From Streptomyces sp. SID13031 (lineage in GTDB: Bacteria > Actinomycetota > Actinomycetes > Propionibacteriales > Kribbellaceae): 64,000 nucleotides of DNA. Numbering within the stretch: the stretch's first letter is position 1; each line of letters starts with the position of its first letter. Under the pieces are notes generated by a model, which did not search any database, was not told the origin of the DNA, and was given only the letters and a program-made list of their open reading frames with translations. The DNA is taken from assembly GCF_010548305.1 (NCBI RefSeq), contig NZ_JAAGLV010000004.1, forward strand, positions 124,001-188,000, in the 5' to 3' direction. The translations under genes were made by a program, and so were the position numbers. Shown here one piece after another: positions 55,527 through 63,563 of the stretch.

Positions 55527-55561
55527 GAGTCGCCCGGATAGGGCGGGCGACTCCTTTTTTC
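55527..55561 (+). terminator. Strong intrinsic terminator
   Basis: GGAGTCGCCCG (55527-55537) pairs with 55545-55555 around a seven-base loop and is followed by six T. CTCC at about 55517 could pair with the left arm (GGAG) instead, an attenuator-like arrangement. Confidence 0.9.
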
Positions 55562-55578
55562 TTGCTGTGAGCAACAGA

Positions 55579-55621
55579 CCGACCGATCGGCTGAACCGGA
55601 CCCTCAGCCGGTTGGTCGGTT
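55579..55621. repeat. Second hairpin upstream of ispH
   Basis: ACCGACCGATCGGCTGA (55579-55595) pairs with 55605-55621 at 15 of 17 positions around a nine-base loop. It follows the strong terminator by 17 bases and has a TTT-poor tail. With that terminator it occupies much of the 230-base gap before ispH. Confidence 0.65.
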
Positions 55622-55704
55622 TGACTTCCCGGTCCGGCTCAAGGTCGAGGCCACCCGGGACCGTGATGTCCACCACGGCGGGCAGAGCGTTCGACCAGGC
55701 CCCG

Positions 55705-55717
55705 TACGATGGGGGTC
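55705..55717 (+). promoter_or_regulatory. Leaderless promoter -10 box of ispH
   Basis: TACGAT at 55705-55710, seven bases before the GTG at 55718. Confidence 0.6.
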
Positions 55718-56740
55718 GTGACTGCCCAGCCTGAGACCACTGGTACGCCGACCGCCCTCAAGACCAAGAGGGTGCTGCTGGCTGCGCCGCGGGGGTACTG
55801 CGCCGGTGTGGATCGGGCCGTCGTGGCGGTCGAGAAGGCGCTCGATCTGTACGGGCCGCCGGTCTACGTGCGCAAGGAGATCGTGCACAACAAGCACGTC
55901 GTCTCCACGCTGCAGGCGCGCGGCGCGATCTTCGTCGACGAGACCGACGAGGTGCCCGAGGGCGAGACGGTGATCTTCTCCGCGCACGGCGTCGCCCCGG
56001 TGGTCCACCAGGAGGCGGCCGCGCGGCAGCTGAAGACCATCGACGCGACCTGCCCGCTGGTCACCAAGGTGCACCACGAGGCGAAGCGGTTCGCCGCCGT
56101 CGACTTCGACATCCTGCTGATCGGCCACGACGGCCACGAGGAAGTCATCGGTACTGCCGGTGAGGCGCCGGAGCACGTGCACCTGGTCGACGGCCCCGGC
56201 GACGTGCCGAACGTCACCGTCCGTGACCCCGAGAAGGTCGTCTGGCTGTCCCAGACCACGCTCTCGGTGGACGAGACGATGGAGACCGTACGCCGGTTGC
56301 GCGAGCGGTTCCCGAAGCTGCAGGACCCGCCGAGCGACGACATCTGCTACGCCACCCAGAACCGCCAGATCGCGGTCAAGAAGATGGCGCCCGACGTCGA
56401 CCTGATGATCGTGGTCGGCTCCCGCAACTCGTCGAACTCGGTCCGGCTGGTCGAGGTCGCCGTCGAGCACGGCGCCGCGGCCGGCCACCTGGTCGACTTC
56501 GCCACCGAGATCGACGAGGCCTGGCTGGACGGCGTCGACACGGTCGGCGTCACCAGTGGCGCCAGCGTGCCTGAGATCCTGGTGCGCGACGTGCTCGCCT
56601 GGCTCGCGGAGCGCGGGTACGGCGAGGTCCAGGAGGTCACGACGGCTGAGGAGAGCCTGGTGTTCTCACTGCCCCGCGAGCTCCGTGCGGACCTGAAGGC
56701 CGCCGGGATGGCGACCACAGGCACCTCCGACCACGCCTGA
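55718..56740 (+). CDS. ispH: 4-Hydroxy-3-methylbut-2-enyl diphosphate reductase
   Basis: Last enzyme of the MEP route to isoprenoids: an iron-sulfur protein of 340 residues that makes IPP and DMAPP. The three cluster cysteines are in [23 protein letters not shown] and [11 protein letters not shown]; the catalytic Glu-Thr/Ser region is [15 protein letters not shown], and [12 protein letters not shown] is present. GTG at 55718 is preferred to the upstream GTG at 55709 because of the -10 box. Its products feed the Z-prenyl synthase encoded at 35060. Confidence 0.95.
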   Translation: MTAQPETTGTPTALKTKRVLLAAPRGYCAGVDRAVVAVEKALDLYGPPVYVRKEIVHNKHVVSTLQARGAIFVDETDEVPEGETVIFSAHGVAPVVHQEAAARQLKTIDATCPLVTKVHHEAKRFAAVDFDILLIGHDGHEEVIGTAGEAPEHVHLVDGPGDVPNVTVRDPEKVVWLSQTTLSVDETMETVRRLRERFPKLQDPPSDDICYATQNRQIAVKKMAPDVDLMIVVGSRNSSNSVRLVEVAVEHGAAAGHLVDFATEIDEAWLDGVDTVGVTSGASVPEILVRDVLAWLAERGYGEVQEVTTAEESLVFSLPRELRADLKAAGMATTGTSDHA

Positions 56741-56752
56741 CGGTTCAGGCCA

Positions 56753-57397
56753 CTACGGCACCACGATCTTCACGGTCTTGCTGGCGGTGAACGAGCCTGT
56801 TCGGCCGCCGCAGAACGAGATGCTGTAGCTGAAGGTGTAGGTCCCGGCCTTGGTGAAGGTGTGGGGCGCGTCGAGGAGCGTGTAGGTCTCCTTACCGGCC
56901 TTGCGTGTCTTCGCGCCCTGGCAGGTGACGGCGCCGCCGTCCGAACCGCCCGGTTCGGAGCCGTCGCCGTAGTTGTAGTCGGAGCCCAGACCGAGGTCGA
57001 TCAGGCCGACATTCGTGGGCAACTGCTTGTGGTCATCAGCCCCGAGCGGGACCAGGACGGTGCCCGCGACGGTCACCTTCATGGTCAGCGAGCGGCCTTT
57101 GAGGGTCGGGAGCAGCGTGACCGCCGCCCCGATCTTGGCCGGCGCCGGCACGGACGGCTTCACCATGGGCACCGTGGACGGCTGGTTCGAGACCGGCGGG
57201 CTGGAGTGGATGTCGGTGAGGCCGCCGGCCAGGACGGTGACGACGGCGACCGCGGCGGCGGCGGTCACCGCGACCCCCGCCGTACGGCGGCGTCGTACCG
57301 TCCGGACCCGGGCGAAGACGGCCTGGCTCGGGATCGCGGTCGGTGGCGGCGGATCGGCGACCAGGTTCTGGAAGCGTTCCTTGAGGTCATCGGTCAT
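56753..57397 (-). CDS. Membrane-anchored protein, probable partner of a lost sigma factor
   Basis: A 214-residue protein: a cytoplasmic N-terminal ~40 residues (LKERFQNLVADPPPPTAIPSQAVFARVR, Arg-rich), one helix (GVAVTAAAAVAVVTVLAGGL), then a Ser/Pro-rich tether and a beta domain with two cysteines. The N-terminus resembles the short proteins encoded after SigE-family sigma factors. Its ATG overlaps the stop of the sigma remnant upstream (ATGA), with GGAGGG as ribosome site. Possible anti-sigma protein; not proven. Confidence 0.75.
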   Translation of the reverse strand: MTDDLKERFQNLVADPPPPTAIPSQAVFARVRTVRRRRTAGVAVTAAAAVAVVTVLAGGLTDIHSSPPVSNQPSTVPMVKPSVPAPAKIGAAVTLLPTLKGRSLTMKVTVAGTVLVPLGADDHKQLPTNVGLIDLGLGSDYNYGDGSEPGGSDGGAVTCQGAKTRKAGKETYTLLDAPHTFTKAGTYTFSYSISFCGGRTGSFTASKTVKIVVP

Positions 57398-57632
57398 CGG
57401 GACAGCCCTCCTATCGGGCCGGGGCGGTTGGCGATCAGCGGATCGGTGAACAGTTTGTGCTCGCGCAACCTGGCCAGGCCGCGCGAGATGTTGGCCTTCA
57501 CCGTGCCGGTCGAGCAGCCCATGATCTGCGCGATCTCGGCTTCCGGCCGGTCAGCAGGTAGCCGAATCTCTGGAGAGCGGTGAACCGCCCGTCCACGAAT
57601 GCGGCGAACTCCGCGTCCAGCCCTGGATCCAT
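57394..57632 (-). pseudogene. Remnant of a SigE-family sigma factor
   Basis: The start reads MDPGLDAEFAAFVDGRFTAL then QRFGYLLTG, as in region 2.1 of SigE-family (SigE-like ECF) factors. It then jumps, in another frame, to EAEIAQIMGCSTGTVKANIS and RGLARLREHKLF, the HTH of region 4. Regions 2.2 to 4.1, about 100 residues, are deleted. The stop still overlaps the start of the partner gene. This cannot make a working sigma factor. Confidence 0.8.
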
Positions 57633-57707
57633 CAGTCGCCCCCAGCGAGGTGGTTCTACTTGGTCAGCAGTGTGATGACCGAGTGGGGGCGAAAGATTGA
57701 GTCGTGA

Positions 57708-58106
57708 TCAGGCGGAGTCGAGGTCGTAACTGTGCTGAGCGGCTGTGATGGCCGGGACGTGCACCTCGGCCCAGTCGCTGACCGCGCGGATCGGGCCGAT
57801 CAGGGACTGGCCCAGCGGGGTCAGCGTGTAGACGACGCGCGGCGGTACTTCGGCGAAGACCTCGCGGGTGACCAGGCCGTCGCGCTCCAGCCTGCGGAGG
57901 GTCTGGGTGAGGACCTTGGGGGCGACCCGGCCGATGCCGTCGCGGAGCTGGGTGAATCTCAGTGGGCCGTTGCTCAGCAGCAGGACGGCGAGCACGGTCC
58001 ACTTGTCGCCGATCCGGTCCAGGATGACCCGGGTCGGGCAGTCCGGGTCGAACAGGTTGCCGCGGTCGTACAGCTTGGCGACCAGGTGCTCTCCATTAGT
58101 AACCAC
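57708..58106 (-). CDS. HxlR family transcriptional regulator
   Basis: A 132-residue winged-helix protein: FDPDCPTRVILDRIGDKWTVLAVLLLSNGPLRFTQLRDGIGRVAPKVLTQTLRRLERDGLVTREVF and PPRVVYTLTPLGQSL. The Cys near the N-terminus (DPDCPT) could sense redox or quinone stress as in HxlR/QorR proteins. GTG start at 58106; TATAAG lies six bases upstream. Divergent from an NAD(P)-binding protein gene across a palindromic site, the usual pairing for this family. Confidence 0.88.
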   Translation of the reverse strand: MVTNGEHLVAKLYDRGNLFDPDCPTRVILDRIGDKWTVLAVLLLSNGPLRFTQLRDGIGRVAPKVLTQTLRRLERDGLVTREVFAEVPPRVVYTLTPLGQSLIGPIRAVSDWAEVHVPAITAAQHSYDLDSA

Positions 58107-58134
58107 CAGGTACTTATAGCACGTTGAAGTAGCC

Positions 58135-58151
58135 AGTAACCAATGGTTACT
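58135..58151. promoter_or_regulatory. HxlR-type operator
   Basis: AGTAACCA-A-TGGTTACT is a perfect 8-base inverted repeat between the divergent HxlR and NAD(P)-binding genes. A further half site AGTAACCA lies at about 58098-58105, over the HxlR start codon. Confidence 0.72.
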
Positions 58152-58190
58152 ATCGGTGTCGTTGAGTCGGTCCGACGAAGGAGAGTTGCT

Positions 58191-58799
58191 GTGAAGATCG
58201 CGATCTACGGTGCGAGCGGGATGATCGGGAGCCGGGTCGCCGCTGAAGCGGTCGGCCGGGGGCACGAGGTCATCGGGATCACCCGGTCGGGTGGCGAGCA
58301 GCCTGCCGGCGTACGGGCTGTGGTGGGGAGCGCGAACGATGCCGCGTCGGTGAAGGAGATCGCCTCGTCGGTCGACGTCCTGGTGTCGGCGATGGGGCCG
58401 AGCCGGACGGGTGGGGATCCGCAGGAGTTCGTGGATGCCATCGACGTGCTGATCGCCGCGGCCGGTGGGACTCGGTTGCTGGTGGTCGGTGGCGCCGGAA
58501 GTTTGGTTGTCGATGGCAAGCGGTTGGTGGACGGGCCGGAGTTTCCGGAGATCTACAAGAGTGAGGCGCTGATCGTCGCCGGGGTGCTCGACACCTTGCG
58601 CGAGGCCCCCAGTGAGCTGGACTGGACGTTGTTGTCGCCTGCTCACGTGATCGAGCCTGGCGAGCGGACCGGGGTTTTCCGGCTTGGGCTGGATGAGCCG
58701 GTCGGTCACCACATCTCCGCCGAGGACTACGCCGTCGCTTTGGTGGATGAACTCGAGAAGCCGGCGCACCAGCGGCGTCGCTTCACCCTCGGCTACTGA
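58191..58799 (+). CDS. NAD(P)-binding (NmrA/SDR-like) protein
   Basis: A 202-residue Rossmann protein: KIAIYGASGMIGSRVAAEAVGRGHEVIGITRS is the dinucleotide site, with ASVKEIASSVDVLVSAMGPS, RLLVVGGAGSLVV and SELDWTLLSPAHVIEPG. It belongs to the atypical SDR group of NAD(P)H-binding proteins often controlled by HxlR regulators. AAGGAG precedes the GTG at 58191; the upstream in-frame ATG lies in the operator. Likely a quinone- or aldehyde-stress reductase. Confidence 0.87.
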   Translation: MKIAIYGASGMIGSRVAAEAVGRGHEVIGITRSGGEQPAGVRAVVGSANDAASVKEIASSVDVLVSAMGPSRTGGDPQEFVDAIDVLIAAAGGTRLLVVGGAGSLVVDGKRLVDGPEFPEIYKSEALIVAGVLDTLREAPSELDWTLLSPAHVIEPGERTGVFRLGLDEPVGHHISAEDYAVALVDELEKPAHQRRRFTLGY

Positions 58800-58822
58800 T
58801 CTTCTTTACTGAGCAAATTTCT

Positions 58823-59938
58823 TTACTGGGTAAGACTTTTGCCCAGGTAACCTCTCGCGAGCATCGTCACCCACTGGTAGACGGCGTCCTCGGCGGGGGC
58901 GAGCGGGCCGGGGCGGAAGTGGGGTGACTCGGCGCCGCGCTGGACGGACTCGCAGGCGGCCCAGTCCTCGCGGTTGGTGATGTCCCAGAAGTCGACGGCG
59001 TAGGCCGGGTCGGCGACTTCGGCGGGGAAGTGCCAGGAGCACTCGATCGCCGTCAGGTTCGGCGTCCGGGGCTCGAGGCGGTGGGTCATCACGTAGTCGG
59101 GGTGCAGTGAGATGAGCAGGTTCGGGAAGAGTCCCACGTAGTTGACGGTGCGCGGGTTCACGCCGGGCAGCGGCACTCCGTGGGATCTACCGTCCAGGGA
59201 CATGGTTTCGGCGTCCGGGCGCAGGTCCATCAGGCCGCCGACCCAGGCGCCGGGGAGGTCCCAGTTGTCGCCGGAGGTCGGTGGTGAGACCTTGCAGAGC
59301 TCCGGGTGGATCAGCGGGCAGTGGTAGCACTCGTGGTAGTTCTCCACGATCGTCTTCCAGTTCGACGCGACGTCGTAGCTGTGTCGGGCCTTCAAGGTCA
59401 ACGCCTCCGGCCGGTACGGCGCCACCAGGCCGGCCAGCCCGCCCACGTGCTCGCTGAACGGTGGCGCAGTACCGAGTGCGTTGACGAAGAGCCAGCCGCT
59501 CCACACCTCTGTGGGCAGCTCGACCAGGCTGTACGGCGCAGGGTCGAAGGTGTCGCCCATCCGGGGTGCTGCCTTGACTGCTCCATCCAGCTCGTACGAC
59601 CAGCCGTGGTACGGGCAGACCACGGCTCTGCGTTCGCTGGAGTCGCCTCGCGGCAACAGTTCATGGCCGCGATGCCTGCAGGTGTTGGCGAAAGCGCGTG
59701 GCTGCTCGCCGAAGGTCAGGAGCACTCCTACGTCGCCCACAGTCGTCGCGCTGTATGTAGTACCGGCTGCTAGTTCGTCTGCTCGTCCCAGACAGGTCCA
59801 GGTCCCGGCGAAGAAGTTGCGACGCTCCCAGGCGAGTACTGCGGGATCTATGTAGGCCGCCTGCGGCAGCATCACTGACTCGCCGTGGGGGCGGAGTGTG
59901 GCGGCTAGGGCAGCGGGGTCGACCGGAGCGTTCGCCAT
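58823..59938 (-). CDS. Rieske [2Fe-2S] aromatic-ring/choline-type oxygenase, alpha subunit
   Basis: A 371-residue terminal oxygenase. The Rieske cluster is CRHRGHELLPRG and CPYHGWSYELDG. The catalytic domain has the iron site ENYHECYHCPLIHPELCK. Homologues include ring-hydroxylating dioxygenases and choline or carnitine monooxygenases. The start is the ATG at 59938, with GATAGT six bases upstream; the frame to 60013 runs into the next gene. No reductase partner is nearby. Substrate unknown. It follows the SRPBCC gene by seven bases and may share its transcript. Confidence 0.9.
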   Translation of the reverse strand: MANAPVDPAALAATLRPHGESVMLPQAAYIDPAVLAWERRNFFAGTWTCLGRADELAAGTTYSATTVGDVGVLLTFGEQPRAFANTCRHRGHELLPRGDSSERRAVVCPYHGWSYELDGAVKAAPRMGDTFDPAPYSLVELPTEVWSGWLFVNALGTAPPFSEHVGGLAGLVAPYRPEALTLKARHSYDVASNWKTIVENYHECYHCPLIHPELCKVSPPTSGDNWDLPGAWVGGLMDLRPDAETMSLDGRSHGVPLPGVNPRTVNYVGLFPNLLISLHPDYVMTHRLEPRTPNLTAIECSWHFPAEVADPAYAVDFWDITNREDWAACESVQRGAESPHFRPGPLAPAEDAVYQWVTMLARGYLGKSLTQ

Positions 59939-59945
59939 GCACTCA

Positions 59946-60383
59946 CTATCGGCTGCTGGTGACGTAGAAGTCGAGGACGTAGTCCCAGCCGGTGTTGTAG
60001 CTCTCGCGAGCATCGGCGCCGTCGGGGCGGCGCTCCCAGCCGGTGTGGACCAGCTCTACCTCGGTGCAGTCGTCCACCGGCTTGAAGCTGACCGTGACGC
60101 TGCCGGCCTGCTTGGGGTCGGTGCCGGGGTGCCAGGTGAAGGAGAGGGACTTGGGTGGGTCCCAGTCGGACACCGTGCCCCAGTAGCCGAGCGGGCCGTC
60201 CTCGCCGTACTCGACGATGCGGCCGCCGACGGCGCCCTCGAGCTCGACACCGGTCGCCTTGGCCGCGCCGATCGAGTGGGTGGCGAGCGGCCACCAGTCG
60301 GCGAGCTTGGCGGTGAACAGCTCGAATGCGCGTTCCGGGGTGGCTTTCACGACCACCCGTTTCACGACCGGCGCGATGCTCAT
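59946..60383 (-). CDS. SRPBCC (AHSA1-like) protein
   Basis: A 145-residue START-like fold: VVKRVVVKATPERAFELFTAKLADWWP, GGRIVEYGEDGPLGYWGTVSDWDPPKSLSFTWH and VELVHTGWERR. Such proteins bind small hydrophobic ligands. The start overlaps the ArsR stop (ATGA), a very common pair in actinobacteria in which the ArsR protein controls it. Confidence 0.9.
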   Translation of the reverse strand: MSIAPVVKRVVVKATPERAFELFTAKLADWWPLATHSIGAAKATGVELEGAVGGRIVEYGEDGPLGYWGTVSDWDPPKSLSFTWHPGTDPKQAGSVTVSFKPVDDCTEVELVHTGWERRPDGADARESYNTGWDYVLDFYVTSSR

Positions 60384-60706
60384 GGCTGCTCCTTCTCGGT
60401 CCGTCGTACGTGCTCCGCGAACGCGTCCAGCGCGTCACCCCAGAACTGGTCGAGCCAGTCCCGTACTTCGTCGAGGCCGGCGCGGTCGATGCGGTAGATG
60501 TTCCGGGTGCCCTGGGCCTTGTGGTCGACGAGACCGGCGAGGCCGAGCACCTTCAGGTGCTGGGAGATCGCCGGGCGGCTCACGGGCACGCGCTCGGCCA
60601 GCCCGGCGACCGAGCTCGGCCCGGTGCGGCGCAGGGTCTCCAGGATCGTGCGCCTGGTCGGATCGCCGAGCGCGTCGAGGACGGCTCCTGCTTGGTAAGT
60701 ACCCAC
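60380..60706 (-). CDS. ArsR family regulator
   Basis: A 108-residue winged-helix repressor: VLDALGDPTRRTILETLRRTGPSSVAGLAERVPVSRPAISQHLKVLGLAGLVDHKAQGTRNIYRIDRAGLDEVRDWLDQFW. No metal-binding cysteines, so it does not sense arsenic. GTG start at 60706. Head of a small operon with the SRPBCC and perhaps the Rieske gene. Confidence 0.9.
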   Translation of the reverse strand: MGTYQAGAVLDALGDPTRRTILETLRRTGPSSVAGLAERVPVSRPAISQHLKVLGLAGLVDHKAQGTRNIYRIDRAGLDEVRDWLDQFWGDALDAFAEHVRRTEKEQP

Positions 60707-60753
60707 GAACGGTAAGCTGCCACTAACGGTTGTGGGGTGTCAAGGGCATAGAA

Positions 60754-60794
60754 CACCCCGGATCCCGCGCGGGCAGCTGCCGGGATCCGGGGTG
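60754..60794 (-). terminator. Terminator of the GH64 gene
   Basis: CACCCCGGATCCCG (60754-60767) pairs perfectly with 60781-60794; 13-base loop. On the reverse strand it lies about 50 bases after the GH64 stop. T tail weak. Confidence 0.72.
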
Positions 60795-60841
60795 GGCTGG
60801 TGGTGGGTCGGTTACTGCTGTGCCTCAGTTACTGCTGTGTC

Positions 60842-62032
60842 TCAGTTGAAGGGGTCGAGGGTGATGTAGGCCTGCTGCGGGTTTCCGTCGTGGACGAGGG
60901 CCTCGTGGGCGCCGACGTCGTCGAAGGCGAAGCCGTAGGCCTTGCCGTCGACCATCTGCGCGTGGATCTTGCGGGAGTAGTGGTTGGTGACGTTGTCCAG
61001 GTAGAAGCCCGAGTTGTTCGGGTCGGGCTGGTTCGGGTTGGTCAGCAGCGTCGACCGGTTGTAGCCGGCGCACAGCGTGCGGGAGATCGGGCCGCGGACC
61101 AGGTCGTTCGGGGCGTCGAGCAGACCCGCGCAACCGAAGATGCTGGTCGCGTTGGGCTTCTGGAACGAGGTCACCACGGCGCCGGCGGTGTTGGTGAAGT
61201 TCATGACGTTGCCCGAGACGCGGCCGAAGTACTTGGTGTTCGGCTGGTTGGTGAACGGCGTGACGGTCAGCGTCTGCGAGCTGTACTTCGACCAGACCCG
61301 GTTGATGTAGTCGTCCATGATGTTGCCCGGCAGGGCGCCGGTCTCGACGCCGTAGAGCGGCGCGAGTGCGCGCAGTATGGTCCCGTTGGGTGCTGTCTGG
61401 ATCAGGTTCGCCCAGCCGCCCGGTTGCCCGCGGAGCGCGTTGAAGAAGTTGTTGTAGCCGCCTGGCTTGAGGTGGCCGGTGGTCAGCGTGCCGCCGCTGC
61501 CCTGCTGGACGCCGACCGCGTACGGGACCGAGAACATGTCGACCTGGGTGCTGTTGATCCACAGGCCGGAGTCGTTGAGCGTGTACTCGGTCCAGCTGAA
61601 CAGGATGTTGCGGTTGGGGTCGCTCGGGTTCTGGACCGCGGGCTGCACGAGGCCGCCGGTGGTCAGCTTGAAGACGAGCTTCTGACCGTAGGAGAAGTAG
61701 ACCCGGCCGGAGAACTTCGGCATCCGGATCGTGATCGACCCGCCGTTGCCGGGCCCGGCGATCGAGGCGTCGGGAGCCGGGGTGGGCGGGTTGCCGCCGG
61801 CCGGCCACGCGTGGAAGTTGCCCGCGGCATCGGCCCAGCCTTGCTGGCCGGTCTGCAGGTTGGTACCGAGGTTGTAGATGTAGACGGCGTCGCCACGGCC
61901 GGAACTGTTGGTGATCTTCAGCGGAATGGTCGCCGGCACCGCTTCGGCCGGGATCGCGACGCTCGCGACCAGCCCGGCGGCGATGGTACTCGCGGCGGCC
62001 AGAACCGCCAGCAGCTTGTGTTTGATGCGCAC
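60842..62032 (-). CDS. Secreted GH64 beta-1,3-glucanase
   Basis: Exported glycoside hydrolase of family 64, 396 residues. The signal peptide is LLAVLAAASTIAAGLVASVAIPAEA. The family text is clear: IPLKITNSSGRGDAVYIYNLGT, ITIRMPKFSGRVYFSYGQKLVFKLTTGGLVQPAVQNPSDPN, WTEYTLNDSGLWINSTQVDMFSVPYAVG and TGHLKPGGYNNFF. It should release laminaripentaose from beta-1,3-glucan, such as fungal walls. No carbohydrate-binding domain is attached. GTG start with GAGGAA upstream. A LacI-type operator stands 150 bases upstream. Confidence 0.93.
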   Translation of the reverse strand: MRIKHKLLAVLAAASTIAAGLVASVAIPAEAVPATIPLKITNSSGRGDAVYIYNLGTNLQTGQQGWADAAGNFHAWPAGGNPPTPAPDASIAGPGNGGSITIRMPKFSGRVYFSYGQKLVFKLTTGGLVQPAVQNPSDPNRNILFSWTEYTLNDSGLWINSTQVDMFSVPYAVGVQQGSGGTLTTGHLKPGGYNNFFNALRGQPGGWANLIQTAPNGTILRALAPLYGVETGALPGNIMDDYINRVWSKYSSQTLTVTPFTNQPNTKYFGRVSGNVMNFTNTAGAVVTSFQKPNATSIFGCAGLLDAPNDLVRGPISRTLCAGYNRSTLLTNPNQPDPNNSGFYLDNVTNHYSRKIHAQMVDGKAYGFAFDDVGAHEALVHDGNPQQAYITLDPFN

Positions 62033-62179
62033 AATTCCTCCTCAGGTTTGTCCCGTGCGAGAGGAAGGCGGAGCACCGGACGACCGCAGAGGGGGCTGCG
62101 TTTACCAGGGCGCAGTCACCGCCGGGGGCGGGCGGTACCCACTGCTCACCCGACGAGGGACGGTGAGCCATCGGGTGAG

Positions 62180-62193
62180 TGAGAGCGCTCTCA
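62180..62193. promoter_or_regulatory. LacI/CebR-type operator upstream of the GH64 gene
   Basis: TGAGAGCGCTCTCA is a perfect 14-base palindrome close to the CebR consensus TGGGAGCGCTCCCA known from streptomycetes. It lies in the 240-base gap before the glucanase gene, which holds no other gene. Confidence 0.72.
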
Positions 62194-62274
62194 TACTTGG
62201 ACCCGCTTCCAGCCGTGTCAACACCTGGCCCCTGGCGGCTTTCCGACGCTTGATATGCCGACCGGCCGGCGCGA

Positions 62275-63501
62275 TCAGCCCGTTTGGGAGTCCAGGCCGG
62301 GGAGGGGTGGGGGTTCGCGGTGGGTTTTGTCGAGGGTGGGGCCGGGGAGCCAGCGGTGGGTGTCGGGGGTGTCGTCGTCCAGTGCCAGGAACTCGGGGGC
62401 TGTCAGGGGACGGGCGGAGGCCTCGATGGATTCCATCGCGGTGAGTTCGGCTTCGGTGACGTGGAGGTCCCGGAGTTTGCGGGCGGTGGTGAAGACTCGG
62501 CGTTCGAAGGAGCCGACGGTGCTGTTGTAGGCGTCGACGGCCGAGGTGAGGGAGCGGCCTACCCGGTTGAGGTGGTCGCCCATGGTGCCGAGGCGTTCGT
62601 AGAGTTCGCGGCCGAGCTCGAAGACCTGTTGAGCCGATTCGGTGAGGGCTGATTGGTTCCAGGCATAGGCGGCCGCGCGCAGGGTGGCGATCAGGGTGGT
62701 GGGGGTCGCGAGGATGACCCGGCGTTCGGCGGCGTACTCGAGCAGGATCGGCTCCACGTCCAGGGCGGCGGACAGGAAGGACTCGCCGGGGACGAAGAGG
62801 ATGACGAACTCGGGGGTCGACGGGAGTCTCGACCAGTAGGCCTTCGCCGAGAGCTGGTCGACGTGGGTGCGGAGGTGCCGCGCGTGGGCGCGCAGGCGCT
62901 CCTCGCGGAAGTCCGGGTCGTCGCTCTCGGCTGCCTCCAGGAAGGCCGCCAGCGGGACCTTCGAGTCGACGACGAGGTTCTTGCCCTCGGCAAGTCTCAC
63001 CACCATGTCCGGGCGCAGCAGGCCGTCGTCGCTCACGGTCGTCGTCTGCTCGGTGAAGTCGCAGTGCGCGACCATACCGGCCAGCTCGACCGTACGGCGC
63101 AGGTGCAGCTCGCCCCATCGCCCGCGCACCTGTGGTTTGCGCAGCGCGGTCGACAGCGAGGCGGTCTCGCGACGCAACGCCTCGCCACTCATCCGTACTT
63201 CGTTCACCTGTTGGTGCAACTGGCTCTGCCAGGCGGCGCGGCCCTTCTCCAGTTGGTTGAGCTGGGCATGCAACCGGTCGAGCGACTCCTTCACGACCGC
63301 CTGCCCGGACATCTGTTGCCCGACCGTCGTCCGCTCCTGGGTGAGCTCGACCACCCGATCCTCGGCCGCATCCCGCTCGGCCGTGATCCGCGCGAGCGAA
63401 GCGCCATCGCGGCCGCGCGACCAGAGCACGCCGAACACCCAGCCGAGCCCGAGCCCGACCAGCAGGAAAACCAAGAGCAGCAGAACCGCGGTACCGGTCA
63501 T
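62275..63501 (-). CDS. rmuC: DNA recombination protein RmuC
   Basis: A 408-residue protein: one N-terminal helix (VLLLLVFLLVGLGLGWVFGVLW), a coiled coil (about 30-130), and the nuclease-like RmuC domain (RGRWGELHLRRTVELAGMV, LRPDMVVRLAEGKNLVVDSKVPLAAFLEA, EFVILFVPGESFLSAAL, ATPTTLIATLRAAAYAW). RmuC limits inversions at short repeats. The start is the ATG at 63501. The C-terminal tail is Pro-rich. Confidence 0.92.
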   Translation of the reverse strand: MTGTAVLLLLVFLLVGLGLGWVFGVLWSRGRDGASLARITAERDAAEDRVVELTQERTTVGQQMSGQAVVKESLDRLHAQLNQLEKGRAAWQSQLHQQVNEVRMSGEALRRETASLSTALRKPQVRGRWGELHLRRTVELAGMVAHCDFTEQTTTVSDDGLLRPDMVVRLAEGKNLVVDSKVPLAAFLEAAESDDPDFREERLRAHARHLRTHVDQLSAKAYWSRLPSTPEFVILFVPGESFLSAALDVEPILLEYAAERRVILATPTTLIATLRAAAYAWNQSALTESAQQVFELGRELYERLGTMGDHLNRVGRSLTSAVDAYNSTVGSFERRVFTTARKLRDLHVTEAELTAMESIEASARPLTAPEFLALDDDTPDTHRWLPGPTLDKTHREPPPLPGLDSQTG

Positions 63502-63563
63502 GTCACAGACAGTCGCAGACGCCGCCGACAATTTCTGGACGACGAGCCCGGCGGCTCGAAACC

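Noticed and set aside
57708..58769. A 353-codon reverse frame ending as HxlR
   Set aside because: The part above 58106 is antisense to the NAD(P)-binding gene; only the HxlR domain has support.
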